Source: Phytomonospora sp040655735 (GTDB lineage: Bacteria > Actinomycetota > Actinomycetes > Mycobacteriales > Micromonosporaceae). From it: a DNA stretch of 7,926 bases. The position numbers and the translations under genes are program-made. Shown here piece after piece: positions 1 through 7,926 of this stretch; within the stretch, counting starts at the first letter, position 1; each line of letters starts with the position of its first letter. The stretch spans positions 1 through 7,926 of the forward strand of contig NZ_JBFAKK010000034.1 in the NCBI RefSeq assembly GCF_040655735.1. Reading direction: 5' to 3'. The notes beneath the pieces were generated by a model. That model saw only the letters and a program-made list of their open reading frames with translations, was not told the DNA's origin and made no database searches.

Positions 1-632
1 CGACCAGAAGGCTGCGTGGTATCACCATAATAAGGGGCAACTAACTCGCCAAAGTAGTTCGCTATCATGCTGTCGTAAGCGGCGGTGTGTTCAAACGCTT
101 TTATGGCCAAGTCAAAACGGGTTGCCCAATTCAGCGAATTTTGGTGATCATCCATTTCATCAATAATAGTTTGGTAGTCATTGCTGTTGACTACGATCGC
201 AACGTCTTTATGATTTTTAGCCGCAGAGCGCACCATGGTTGGGCCTCCGATATCGATATTCTCAACTGCATCTTCTAGTGTGCAGTTTGGTTTTGCTACT
301 GTTTGAGCAAAAGGGTATAAATTCACAACAACCATATCAATAGGCGAAATATCATGTTCTTGCATGATTGCGTCATCAGTGCCACGACGCCCTAAAATGC
401 CACCATGAACTTTCGGGTGCAACGTTTTTACGCGGCCATCCATCATTTCAGGGAATCCCGTGTAATCTGAAACTTCAGTCACGTTAAGACCTGATTCTGC
501 GAGGAGTTTCGCAGTACCGCCAGTTGATAGAAGTTCAACACCACGTTCGGAAAGCGCTTTAGCGAATTCAACAACCCCTGTTTTATCAGACACACTAAGC
601 AGGGCACGACGAATAGGACGAAGCAGTTGCAT
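1..632 (-). CDS. purH: Bifunctional PurH (IMP cyclohydrolase / AICAR transformylase), N-terminal 210 residues
   Basis: PurH carries out the last two steps of de novo IMP synthesis in the cytoplasm: formylation of AICAR with 10-formyl-THF, then ring closure of FAICAR to IMP. The translation from ATG at 632 begins MQLLRPIRRALLSVSDKTG and aligns closely with E. coli PurH from its first residue. The visible part is the N-terminal IMP cyclohydrolase (MGS-like) domain. It includes SVSDKTG (13-19), STGGTAKLL (36-44), GFPEMMDGRVKTLHPKVHGG (59-78), VVVNLYPF (101-108) and DIGGPTMVRSAAKN (127-140). The C-terminal AICAR transformylase domain lies beyond the left edge, since the family is about 529 residues long. 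The start is supported by AAGGGA (plus-strand 641-646) eight bases upstream. In enterobacteria purH is followed by purD, which would lie outside the window. A PurR operator lies about 190 bp upstream. I see no frameshift or unusual residue. Confidence 0.97.
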   Translation of the reverse strand, partial: MQLLRPIRRALLSVSDKTGVVEFAKALSERGVELLSTGGTAKLLAESGLNVTEVSDYTGFPEMMDGRVKTLHPKVHGGILGRRGTDDAIMQEHDISPIDMVVVNLYPFAQTVAKPNCTLEDAVENIDIGGPTMVRSAAKNHKDVAIVVNSNDYQTIIDEMDDHQNSLNWATRFDLAIKAFEHTAAYDSMIANYFGELVAPYYGDTTQPSG

Positions 633-684
633 GAGATAGATCCCTTGGATTTGAATAAATAAGGCAATACGAATATCAATGAGT

Positions 685-703
685 GAAAAGCCACTGGCTT
701 TTC
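685..703. other. Perfect stem-loop in the purH leader
   Basis: GAAAAGCC and GGCTTTTC form an 8-bp stem around a 3-base loop, 53-71 bases upstream of the purH start codon. On the minus strand (purH mRNA) the stem is followed by ACTCATTG, with no U-run beyond the stem, so it does not look like a complete terminator for purH. On the plus strand it is followed by a short T/A-rich tail. It may stabilise the 5' end of the mRNA or be part of a leader control; the role is unknown. Confidence 0.5.
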
Positions 704-813
704 TTATATACCTATTTATAAAAGCGGAATTTGATTGCTTCTTCAATAGCGATATATAAGTCACTAACAATTTCAGAACATAAAAACAAAATCAATGCTG
801 AAATTTCGCGCTA

Positions 814-835
814 ATTGTAACGCAAACGTTTGCGT
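814..835 (-). promoter_or_regulatory. PurR operator with a candidate -10 box of the purH promoter
   Basis: Positions 820-835 read ACGCAAACGTTTGCGT, a perfect 16-bp palindrome that fits the enterobacterial PurR box. PurR binds it with hypoxanthine or guanine as corepressor and represses purine synthesis genes, including purHD in E. coli. Directly downstream on the minus strand is TACAAT (plus 814-819), a good -10 hexamer. That would put the operator exactly in the -35/-10 spacer and transcription start near 807. No good -35 hexamer is visible at the right distance, so the operator call is firm and the promoter call is tentative. Confidence 0.9.
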
Positions 836-867
836 AATGCGCGATAAATTTTAAATTATTTTCGCTT

Positions 868-888
868 TGTGGATAACTTGGTGGATAA
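868..888 (-). promoter_or_regulatory. Two DnaA-box-like 9-mers
   Basis: On the minus strand, plus positions 868-876 read TTATCCACA, the strongest class of DnaA box (R1/R4 type). Plus 880-888 read TTATCCACC, which differs at one base. The two have the same orientation, with starts 12 bp apart. They sit between the PurR operator of purH and the UP element of rrn P1, about 100-120 bp upstream of the P1 start. DnaA binding here could affect either promoter; this is inferred from sequence match only. Confidence 0.55.
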
Positions 889-929
889 GTCAGTATAAGT
901 AGGGGTTTTGCTGTGGAATGCAGCAGTTG

Positions 930-952
930 AATAAAAAAATGCAAAAAAGGGG
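930..952 (+). promoter_or_regulatory. UP element of rrn P1
   Basis: Two A-tracts, A7 at 933-939 and A6 at 943-948, are centred about 9-10 bp apart and cover roughly -59 to -38 relative to the predicted P1 start. This is the place and composition of the element that binds the C-terminal domains of the RNA polymerase alpha subunit and gives rrn P1 its strength. Confidence 0.7.
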
Positions 953-989
953 TTGCCAGATTTTTCTGACTCCCTATAATGCGCATCCA
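953..989 (+). promoter_or_regulatory. rRNA promoter P1
   Basis: The -35 box is TTGCCA (953-958), the spacer is 16 bp, and the -10 box is TATAAT (975-980), preceded by CTCCC as in E. coli rrn P1. The discriminator begins GCGC directly after the -10 box, the GC-rich type that makes rrn P1 sensitive to ppGpp/DksA and to the level of the initiating nucleotide. By alignment with E. coli rrnB P1 (ACTG start) the +1 base is A989. Confidence 0.92.
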
Positions 990-1072
990 CTGACCGGGAA
1001 CAAGACAACGCAAAGCGCGGTGAACACTGAAACGGCAGCGAGAGATTCTGAAAAGAAAAAGCAAAAAATTGC

Positions 1073-1107
1073 TTGACTCTCACGGAGGAAAACGTATTAT
1101 ACGCCTC
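1073..1107 (+). promoter_or_regulatory. rRNA promoter P2
   Basis: The -35 box is TTGACT (1073-1078), the spacer is 16 bp, and the -10 box is TATTAT (1095-1100). GCTTGACTCT and CGTATTAT are the same as in E. coli rrn P2. Transcription should start near 1107, about 118 bases after P1. In E. coli the P2 promoter gives the less regulated basal transcription. Confidence 0.9.
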
Positions 1108-1110
1108 CTC

Positions 1111-1153
1111 GCAGCAACGACCCAGAAGGTCAAATTTCACGACGAAATGCTGC
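1111..1153 (+). other. boxB-like structured leader before boxA
   Basis: GCAGCA (1111-1116) pairs with TGCTGC (1148-1153). Inside this stem lie two small hairpins: GACC/GGTC (1119-1131) and TTTC/GAAA (1135-1147). The structure stands three bases before boxA, the place of boxB in E. coli rrn leaders, where it forms part of the Nus-factor antitermination region. Confidence 0.6.
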
Positions 1154-1155
1154 AA

Positions 1156-1167
1156 CGCTCTTTAACA
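1156..1167 (+). promoter_or_regulatory. Leader boxA antitermination site
   Basis: CGCTCTTTAACA matches the E. coli rrn boxA TGCTCTTTAACA except at the first base. In the nascent RNA, boxA binds NusB/NusE and helps RNA polymerase avoid Rho-dependent termination in the untranslated rRNA operon. Confidence 0.88.
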
Positions 1168-1171
1168 ATTT

Positions 1172-1194
1172 ATCAGACAATCTGTGTGGGCACT
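1172..1194 (+). other. 5' strand of the 16S RNase III processing stem
   Basis: These 23 bases are complementary to 2993-3015 downstream of 16S, with a single non-Watson-Crick position that can be a G-U pair. The stem brings both ends of pre-16S together and is the known RNase III cutting site in enterobacteria. The mature 5' end is about 240 bases further on. Confidence 0.92.
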
Positions 1195-1276
1195 CACAGG
1201 ACACTATCAAAAAAATATTTGATTTTAAGTCTTGAAGAGTGACTAACACGTTAATTCATATATATGAAATAAGGTA

Positions 1277-1396
1277 GTAACGCTTATTCTGGAAGGATAA
1301 CGCGAAGGCAAGCAGAGATAACCCGAGACAGTACTTAGGTACGGCGAGGGTAAGCGATGCGAAGCCGACAAAGTTAGCCGAACAAAAGAACGTTAC
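1277..1396. repeat. ERIC/IRU-type palindromic repeat in the 16S leader
   Basis: This is a 120-bp imperfect palindrome. Its ends are GTAACG (1277-1282) and CGTTAC (1391-1396), and its centre is near GTACTTAGGTAC (1331-1342). The centre and the right arm (GGTACGGCGAGGGTAAGCGA) resemble the ERIC core (TTACATAAGTAAGTGACTGGGGTGAGCG), and the length is close to the 127-bp ERIC consensus. It separates two segments that align with a nearly continuous stretch of the E. coli 16S leader (ACACGTTAATTCAT before it, CTTTGAGCATCAA after it), so it looks like an insertion. It lies between the RNase III stem and the mature 16S 5' end, so it would be transcribed and then removed during maturation. Family assignment is from memory of the consensus. 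Confidence 0.72.
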
Positions 1397-1432
1397 GGTC
1401 AGTAAGACATTCTTTGAGCATCAAGCTACTTT

Positions 1433-2972
<1,540 letters not shown>

Positions 2973-2992
2973 CCATTGAAGTGTTTTTGTGA

Positions 2993-3015
2993 AGTGCTCA
3001 CACAGATTGTCTGAT
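2993..3015 (+). other. 3' strand of the 16S RNase III processing stem
   Basis: Complementary to 1172-1194. It starts 21 bases after the mature 16S 3' end and 23 bases before tRNA-Ile, as in E. coli. Cutting here releases pre-16S from the spacer tRNAs. Confidence 0.92.
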
Positions 3016-3037
3016 GAAATTAAAGTGCGGTATCGAT

Positions 3038-3114
<77 letters not shown>

Positions 3115-3121
3115 CTTTTCT

Positions 3122-3187
3122 CTTATGCTGCGTTATGGTTCAGCTCGTTTACCTGTGTAAACTTCGCTAACCCACGCCTTGCCTAAG
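3122..3187. repeat. Short palindromic element between the two spacer tRNAs
   Basis: This is a 66-bp imperfect palindrome. The centre is perfect, GTTTAC-CTGT-GTAAAC (3147-3162), and the ends are CTTAT and CTAAG. The arms pair only in patches (GGTT/AACC, TGC/GCC). Pieces such as TGCTGCGTT and TTCGCTAACCC recall ERIC arms, so it may be a shortened ERIC-like element, but its length is far below the consensus. It fills most of the 138-base gap between tRNA-Ile and tRNA-Ala and would be cut out during tRNA processing. Confidence 0.5.
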
Positions 3188-3252
3188 AAAAAAGACCTCC
3201 GAGTAAGAAAAAATCTTATCAGGAGATTAGTCGATACTAAAAAAACCTTTAT

Positions 3253-3328
3253 GGGGCTATAGCTCAGCTGGGAGAGCGCCTGCCTTGCACGCAGGAGGTC
3301 AGCGGTTCGATCCCGCTTAGCTCCACCA
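3253..3328 (+). tRNA. alaU: tRNA-Ala (anticodon UGC)
   Basis: 76 bases with CCA encoded. The acceptor arms GGGGCTA and TAGCTCC, the D-arm GCTCAGCTGGGAGAGC, the anticodon loop TTGCACG (TGC) and the T-arm GGTTCGATCC are intact. It is the second tRNA of the Ile-Ala spacer pair and is cotranscribed with the rRNAs. It reads GCA, GCG and GCU codons. Confidence 0.98.
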
Positions 3329-3340
3329 TAAATTTTTCTG

Positions 3341-3382
3341 ATTATTCAGAATAGATTAGTCAAATAGTCTATTGCGAATAAT
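3341..3382 (+). other. Spacer hairpin just before the second boxA (boxB-like)
   Basis: 3341-3358 and 3365-3382 form an 18-bp stem with 15 Watson-Crick pairs, one G-U pair and two mismatches around a 6-base loop (GTCAAA). It starts 12 bases after tRNA-Ala and ends two bases before the spacer boxA. This repeats the hairpin-then-boxA order of the leader. Function is inferred from position. Confidence 0.6.
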
Positions 3383-3384
3383 TA

Positions 3385-3396
3385 TGCTCTTTAACA
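3385..3396 (+). promoter_or_regulatory. Spacer boxA antitermination site
   Basis: TGCTCTTTAACA is identical to the E. coli rrn boxA and is followed by ATCTGGAACAAGCTGAAAA as in the E. coli 16S-23S spacer. It renews the Nus-dependent antitermination complex before 23S is transcribed. Confidence 0.88.
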
Positions 3397-3414
3397 ATCT
3401 GGAACAAGCTGAAA

Positions 3415-3464
3415 ATTGAAAACAACGCACATTGTTTATCGCTTAAACAATGTGAGAGTCTCTC
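3415..3464 (+). other. 5' side of the 23S processing stem, with internal hairpin
   Basis: ATTGAAAAC (3415-3423) pairs with GTTTTCGAAT (6597-6606), with one bulged base. GTCTCTC (3458-3464) pairs with GAGAGAC (6584-6590). Between them CACATTGTTT (3428-3437) and AAACAATGTG (3445-3454) form a perfect 10-bp hairpin with a 7-base loop. The arrangement corresponds to the RNase III processing region of enterobacterial pre-23S. Confidence 0.72.
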
Positions 3465-3486
3465 AAAATTTCAGACCTGAAATTTT
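3465..3486 (+). other. Hairpin between the 23S processing stem and the ERIC-like element
   Basis: AAAATTTCA (3465-3473) pairs with TGAAATTTT (3478-3486) around the 4-base loop GACC, a 9-bp perfect stem. It follows the processing-stem strand directly and abuts the palindromic repeat at 3487. It may be a separate pre-23S hairpin or mark the insertion edge of the repeat. Confidence 0.5.
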
Positions 3487-3634
3487 CGGTCACTAACTCG
3501 AGCGGCATGCGCGAGCAGTGTGAAATTCAAGGCGGACAGCGCACAGCCAGCGCAGCGTACATAGGTACGTGAGCATGGCGAGCACTGCCCAACGAAGAAG
3601 TTCACCACGCACAGCCATGACAGTAAAGTGAACG
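3487..3634. repeat. ERIC/IRU-type palindromic repeat before 23S
   Basis: This is an imperfect palindrome of about 148 bp, centred on CGTAC-ATAG-GTACG (3556-3569). The outer arms pair in blocks: CGGTCACTAACT with AGTAAAGTGAACG, CGGCATGC with GCCATGAC, and GTGAAATTC with AAGTTCAC. The core GCGTACATAGGTACGTGAGC, followed by ATGGCGAGC and GCCCAACG, closely resembles the ERIC core (TTACATAAGTAAGTGA, GGTGAGCG, GCCAACGC). In E. coli the corresponding interval is short and runs into TTCGGGTTGTGAGG directly, so this is extra sequence. It lies between the 23S processing stem and the mature 23S 5' end and should be removed during maturation. It is longer than the 127-bp consensus, so the outer limits are approximate. 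Confidence 0.75.
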
Positions 3635-3656
3635 TTGAAACAATTTCGGGTTGTGA

Positions 3657-6563
<2,907 letters not shown>

Positions 6564-6701
6564 ACAACACCGAAGGTGTTTTAGAGAGACGAGATAGTTT
6601 TCGAATGTGGGTGAGAAGCCGAAAGGTGAAGGACACAACAGCTTGTTCAAGATTGATGTTCTGGTTTAGCGAAGAAACGCTGAACGGGAACGAACCGAAT
6701 T
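6564..6701 (+). other. 23S-5S spacer with processing signals, no tRNA
   Basis: A small hairpin AACACC-GAA-GGTGTT (6566-6580) directly follows 23S, as in E. coli. GAGAGAC (6584-6590) and GTTTTCGAAT (6597-6606) pair with the 23S leader strands. AGCGAAGAAACGCT (6668-6681) can form another short hairpin before 5S. AAATTAG after 5S is complementary to AATTT at its 5' boundary, the type of short stem flanking 9S RNA cut by RNase E. No tRNA gene lies here. Confidence 0.7.
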
Positions 6702-6821
6702 TGTCTGGCGGCAATAGCGCGGTGGTCCCACCTGACCCCATGCCGAACTCAGCAGTGAAACGCCGTAGCGCCGATGGTAGTGTGGGGTCTCCCCATGTGA
6801 GAGTAGGGAACTGCCAGACAT
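6702..6821 (+). rRNA. rrf: 5S ribosomal RNA
   Basis: Complete 120-base 5S rRNA, TGTCTGGCGG...CTGCCAGACAT. The terminal helix (TGTCTGGCGG with CTGCCAGACA) is preserved by paired changes relative to E. coli TGCCTGGCGG/CTGCCAGGCA, so C-G is replaced by T-A on both sides. Conserved segments TAGCGCGGTGGTCCCACCTGA, CCATGCCGAACTCAG and GTAGCGCCGATGGTAGTGTGG are present. It is the last gene of the operon. Confidence 0.98.
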
Positions 6822-6833
6822 TAAATTAGTGAG

Positions 6834-6859
6834 AAAGCCACCCAATGGGTGGCTTTTTT
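6834..6859 (+). terminator. Intrinsic terminator of the rrn operon
   Basis: AAAGCCACCC (6834-6843), loop AAT, GGGTGGCTTT (6847-6856) and a T-run to 6859 form a perfect 10-bp GC-rich hairpin with six Ts, 13 bases after 5S. There is no distal tRNA and no clear second terminator in tandem. Confidence 0.95.
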
Positions 6860-6871
6860 GCGTTTGGGGAA

Positions 6872-6949
6872 ATAAAAATGATGCTGTTTACGGTGGTTGA
6901 GCCGTTCGGTATGCTTCGCTTTGTTTACACTCTGCCCGCTATTTTTATG
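6872..6949. repeat. Diverged palindromic element, possible ERIC remnant
   Basis: The ends ATAAAAATGATGC and GCCCGCTATTTTTAT are imperfect inverted copies. 6913-6933 (GCTTCGCTTTGTTTACACTCT) matches the reverse complement of 1345-1365 in the 16S-leader element at 16 of 21 positions. This suggests an old member of the same family lying just past the terminator. The central part pairs poorly, so the call is weak. Confidence 0.35.
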
Positions 6950-6984
6950 GTTGAAAGAGGAAGAGACTCAAAAGCCATAAGTTA

Positions 6985-7322
6985 ATCAATAATCCCCTCA
7001 GCAACCAATCGTTGTGTTACCCGTGTTCTGTGCTCACGTCATTATGACTTGTGATTAAAACGTAGAAATTCTTGTAAGCTTATCAATAATCTACTTAGCA
7101 ACTCATCGTTGTGTGATCCGTGTTCTGTGTTCACGTCGTTATGACTTGTGATTAAAGCGGAGAAATCTTTGCAAGCTTATCAATAATCCCCTCAGCAACC
7201 AATCGTTGTGTTACCCGTGTTCTGTATTTCTGTGTTCACGTCGTTATGACTTGTGATTAAAGCGGAGAAATCTTTGCAAGCTTATCAATAATCCTTCTCA
7301 GTAACTAACATTACTGTGTTTT
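6985..7322. repeat. 97-bp direct tandem repeat array, 3.4 copies
   Basis: Units start at 6985, 7082, 7179 and 7284, each with ATCAATAATC. The first two are 97 bp and the third is 105 bp because of an 8-bp insertion (TATTTCTG). The fourth is diverged and breaks off after about 40 bp. Copies are a mosaic: the first 47 bp of units 1 and 3 are identical, while the second halves of units 2 and 3 are identical over 67 bp (7123-7189 with 7228-7294). Each full unit contains GTCRTTATGAC (a perfect palindrome, GTCATTATGAC, in unit 1) and, at its end, AAGCTT. A period of 97 is not a multiple of three, and stops occur in the frames I read, so the array is not a coding repeat. Function is unknown. Confidence 0.93.
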
Positions 7323-7620
7323 TTACTTCTTATTAGATTATGGTGAAGTAGATGACAATATTTTGATTTTTCTAGTTAATGAATTGATTTTATTATTTTT
7401 TATTAATTAATTTGAATTGGTAGACCCTTTTGGTTAAGGGAAGAAGAAGATTAGATTAGCTCTAATTAATATCAAAAGTGTATAAGTTAAATCAGTATCT
7501 ATAAATTATCATGAGTAGATAAAAAATATATAAAATCAGCTAGTTGCGTCTCTGCTATATTTGAAAAGAAATCAAGACAAGTCACTTGGCATGAAATTAT
7601 TTCAATCACCCTTGAAATAC
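7323..7620. other. AT-rich intergenic stretch without a recognisable gene
   Basis: About 300 bp between the repeat array and the metA promoter are strongly AT-rich, with runs such as TTTTATTATTTTTTATTAATTAA (around 7388-7410). I see no ORF of useful length. The only structure is a weak 5-bp hairpin, CCCTT/AAGGG (7425-7440). Such DNA is a plausible H-NS target, but nothing here shows it directly. In E. coli, yjaA and yjaB occupy the rrn-metA interval; neither is present. Confidence 0.6.
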
Positions 7621-7649
7621 TCGACAAGGTGCTTAACATTGGTTAGATT
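7621..7649 (+). promoter_or_regulatory. Candidate metA promoter
   Basis: TCGACA (7621-7626, five of six consensus bases) and TAGATT (7644-7649, four of six) are spaced by exactly 17 bp. Transcription would start near 7656, inside the met-box series and about 46 bases before the metA ATG. Overlap with the operator fits repression by MetJ. Other -10/-35 pairs are possible in this AT-rich DNA. Confidence 0.55.
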
Positions 7650-7653
7650 ATTT

Positions 7654-7677
7654 AGCATTCTAGAAGTCTAAACGTAT
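7654..7677 (+). promoter_or_regulatory. MetJ operator, three tandem met boxes
   Basis: Three contiguous 8-mers, AGCATTCT, AGAAGTCT and AAACGTAT, match the met box AGACGTCT at 5, 7 and 6 of 8 positions. MetJ with S-adenosylmethionine binds arrays of two or more adjacent met boxes and represses methionine genes, including metA. Position directly before metA and at the predicted transcription start supports the call. Confidence 0.75.
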
Positions 7678-7701
7678 AAAAGTGTAAAAAGGGGATGAAC
7701 G

Positions 7702-7926
7702 ATGCCGATTCGTTTACCAGACGAGTTACCTGCTGTGAATTTCTTGCGCGAAGAAAATGTTTTTGTCATGACAACGACAAGGGCTAGCCTTCAGGAGATC
7801 CGTCCCTTGAAAGTATTAATATTAAACTTAATGCCCAAAAAAATAGAAACTGAAAACCAGTTCCTAAGGCTATTGTCGAATACACCTTTACAGGTTGATA
7901 TTCAACTATTGAGAATTGACCAAAGA
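7702..7926 (+). CDS. metA: Homoserine O-succinyltransferase, N-terminal 75 residues
   Basis: MetA transfers succinyl from succinyl-CoA to homoserine, the first committed step of methionine synthesis in enterobacteria. The translation begins MPIRLPDELPAVNFLREENV and continues to LLRIDQR at the window edge. It is nearly identical to E. coli MetA over this range, including the TTTRAS segment (24-29), RPLKVLILNLMPKKIETENQ (34-53) and FLRLLSN (54-60). The catalytic Cys and His of this glutamine-amidotransferase-like fold lie in the missing part (full length about 309 residues). The start is set by AGGGGA (7690-7695) six bases before the ATG and by the family's N-terminus. Regulation by MetJ is indicated by the met boxes upstream. 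In E. coli aceBAK follows metA, which would be outside the window. Confidence 0.97.
   Translation, partial: MPIRLPDELPAVNFLREENVFVMTTTRASLQEIRPLKVLILNLMPKKIETENQFLRLLSNTPLQVDIQLLRIDQR

Noticed and set aside
87..278. 63-codon plus-strand reading frame
   Set aside because: It lies fully antisense to purH, which is conserved at the protein level over this range. No ribosome binding site or family resemblance was seen.
910..924. GCTGTGGAATGCAGC as a Fis site centred near -72 of P1
   Set aside because: The position fits Fis site I of E. coli rrn P1 and the outer G and C fit, but the core is not A/T-rich as Fis requires. Not supported enough to annotate.
792..1155. Minus-strand reading frames of 90 and 99 codons across the rrn promoters
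   Set aside because: They cover P1, P2, boxB and the leader start, all recognised as regulatory DNA. The amino acid composition looks random.
1206..1223. ATCAAA/TTTGAT hairpin in the 16S leader
   Set aside because: It is a short AT-only stem inside the ordinary leader. No separate role can be supported.
7179..7270. Minus-strand peptide TRVTQRLVAEGIIDKLAKIS, followed by PL and a stop, in repeat unit 3
   Set aside because: It looks protein-like, but the open stretch is under 30 codons with no start or ribosome site, and units 1 and 2 have stops in the same frame. It may be a relic of a gene tail, but this cannot be shown here.
6985..7322. CRISPR array
   Set aside because: The repeats are 97-105 bp and contiguous, without unique spacers, and no cas gene is near.
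7425..7440. CCCTT-TTGGTT-AAGGG as a terminator
   Set aside because: The stem is only 5 bp and no T-run follows on either strand.

Overview
The window carries one complete ribosomal RNA operon between the 5' part of purH (minus strand, left edge) and the 5' part of metA (plus strand, right edge). This matches the purH-rrnE-metA neighbourhood of Escherichia coli. The 16S sequence has the variable-region signatures I associate with Providencia, and the PurH and MetA N-termini are clearly enterobacterial. I therefore read it as a chromosomal segment of a Providencia-like member of the Morganellaceae. Species cannot be fixed from this window alone.

Layout. Positions 1-632 encode PurH residues 1-210 on the minus strand. 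They are preceded by a leader with a perfect stem-loop (685-703) and a perfect 16-bp PurR operator (820-835). Between that operator and the rRNA promoters lie two DnaA-box-like 9-mers (868-888). The rrn operon then reads: UP element, P1 and P2 promoters, boxB-like and boxA antitermination signals, 16S (1433-2972), tRNA-Ile(GAU), tRNA-Ala(UGC), a second boxB-like hairpin and boxA, 23S (3657-6563), 5S (6702-6821) and an intrinsic terminator (6834-6859). The pairing strands for RNase III processing of 16S and 23S are visible on both sides of each gene. From the terminator to metA (about 840 bp) I see no gene. This stretch holds a possible degenerate palindromic element, a 97-bp tandem repeat array (6985-7322), a very AT-rich stretch, a sigma70-type promoter and three consecutive met boxes in front of metA (7702 to the window end).

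The genes are housekeeping genes: a purine synthesis enzyme under PurR, the stable RNA operon with growth-rate-type promoters, and the first committed enzyme of methionine synthesis under MetJ. I did not find an undescribed enzymatic or defence system. The unexplained structure is in the non-coding DNA. Two long imperfect palindromes of the ERIC/IRU type are embedded in the pre-rRNA, one in the 16S leader and one just before 23S. A shorter palindrome lies between the two tRNAs, and a diverged relative lies past the terminator. The other points of interest are the mosaic 97-bp repeats and the DnaA boxes placed between the PurR operator and rrn P1. Compared with E. coli K-12 rrnE, as I remember it, the spacer tRNA content differs (Ile-Ala instead of Glu) and yjaA/yjaB are missing before metA.
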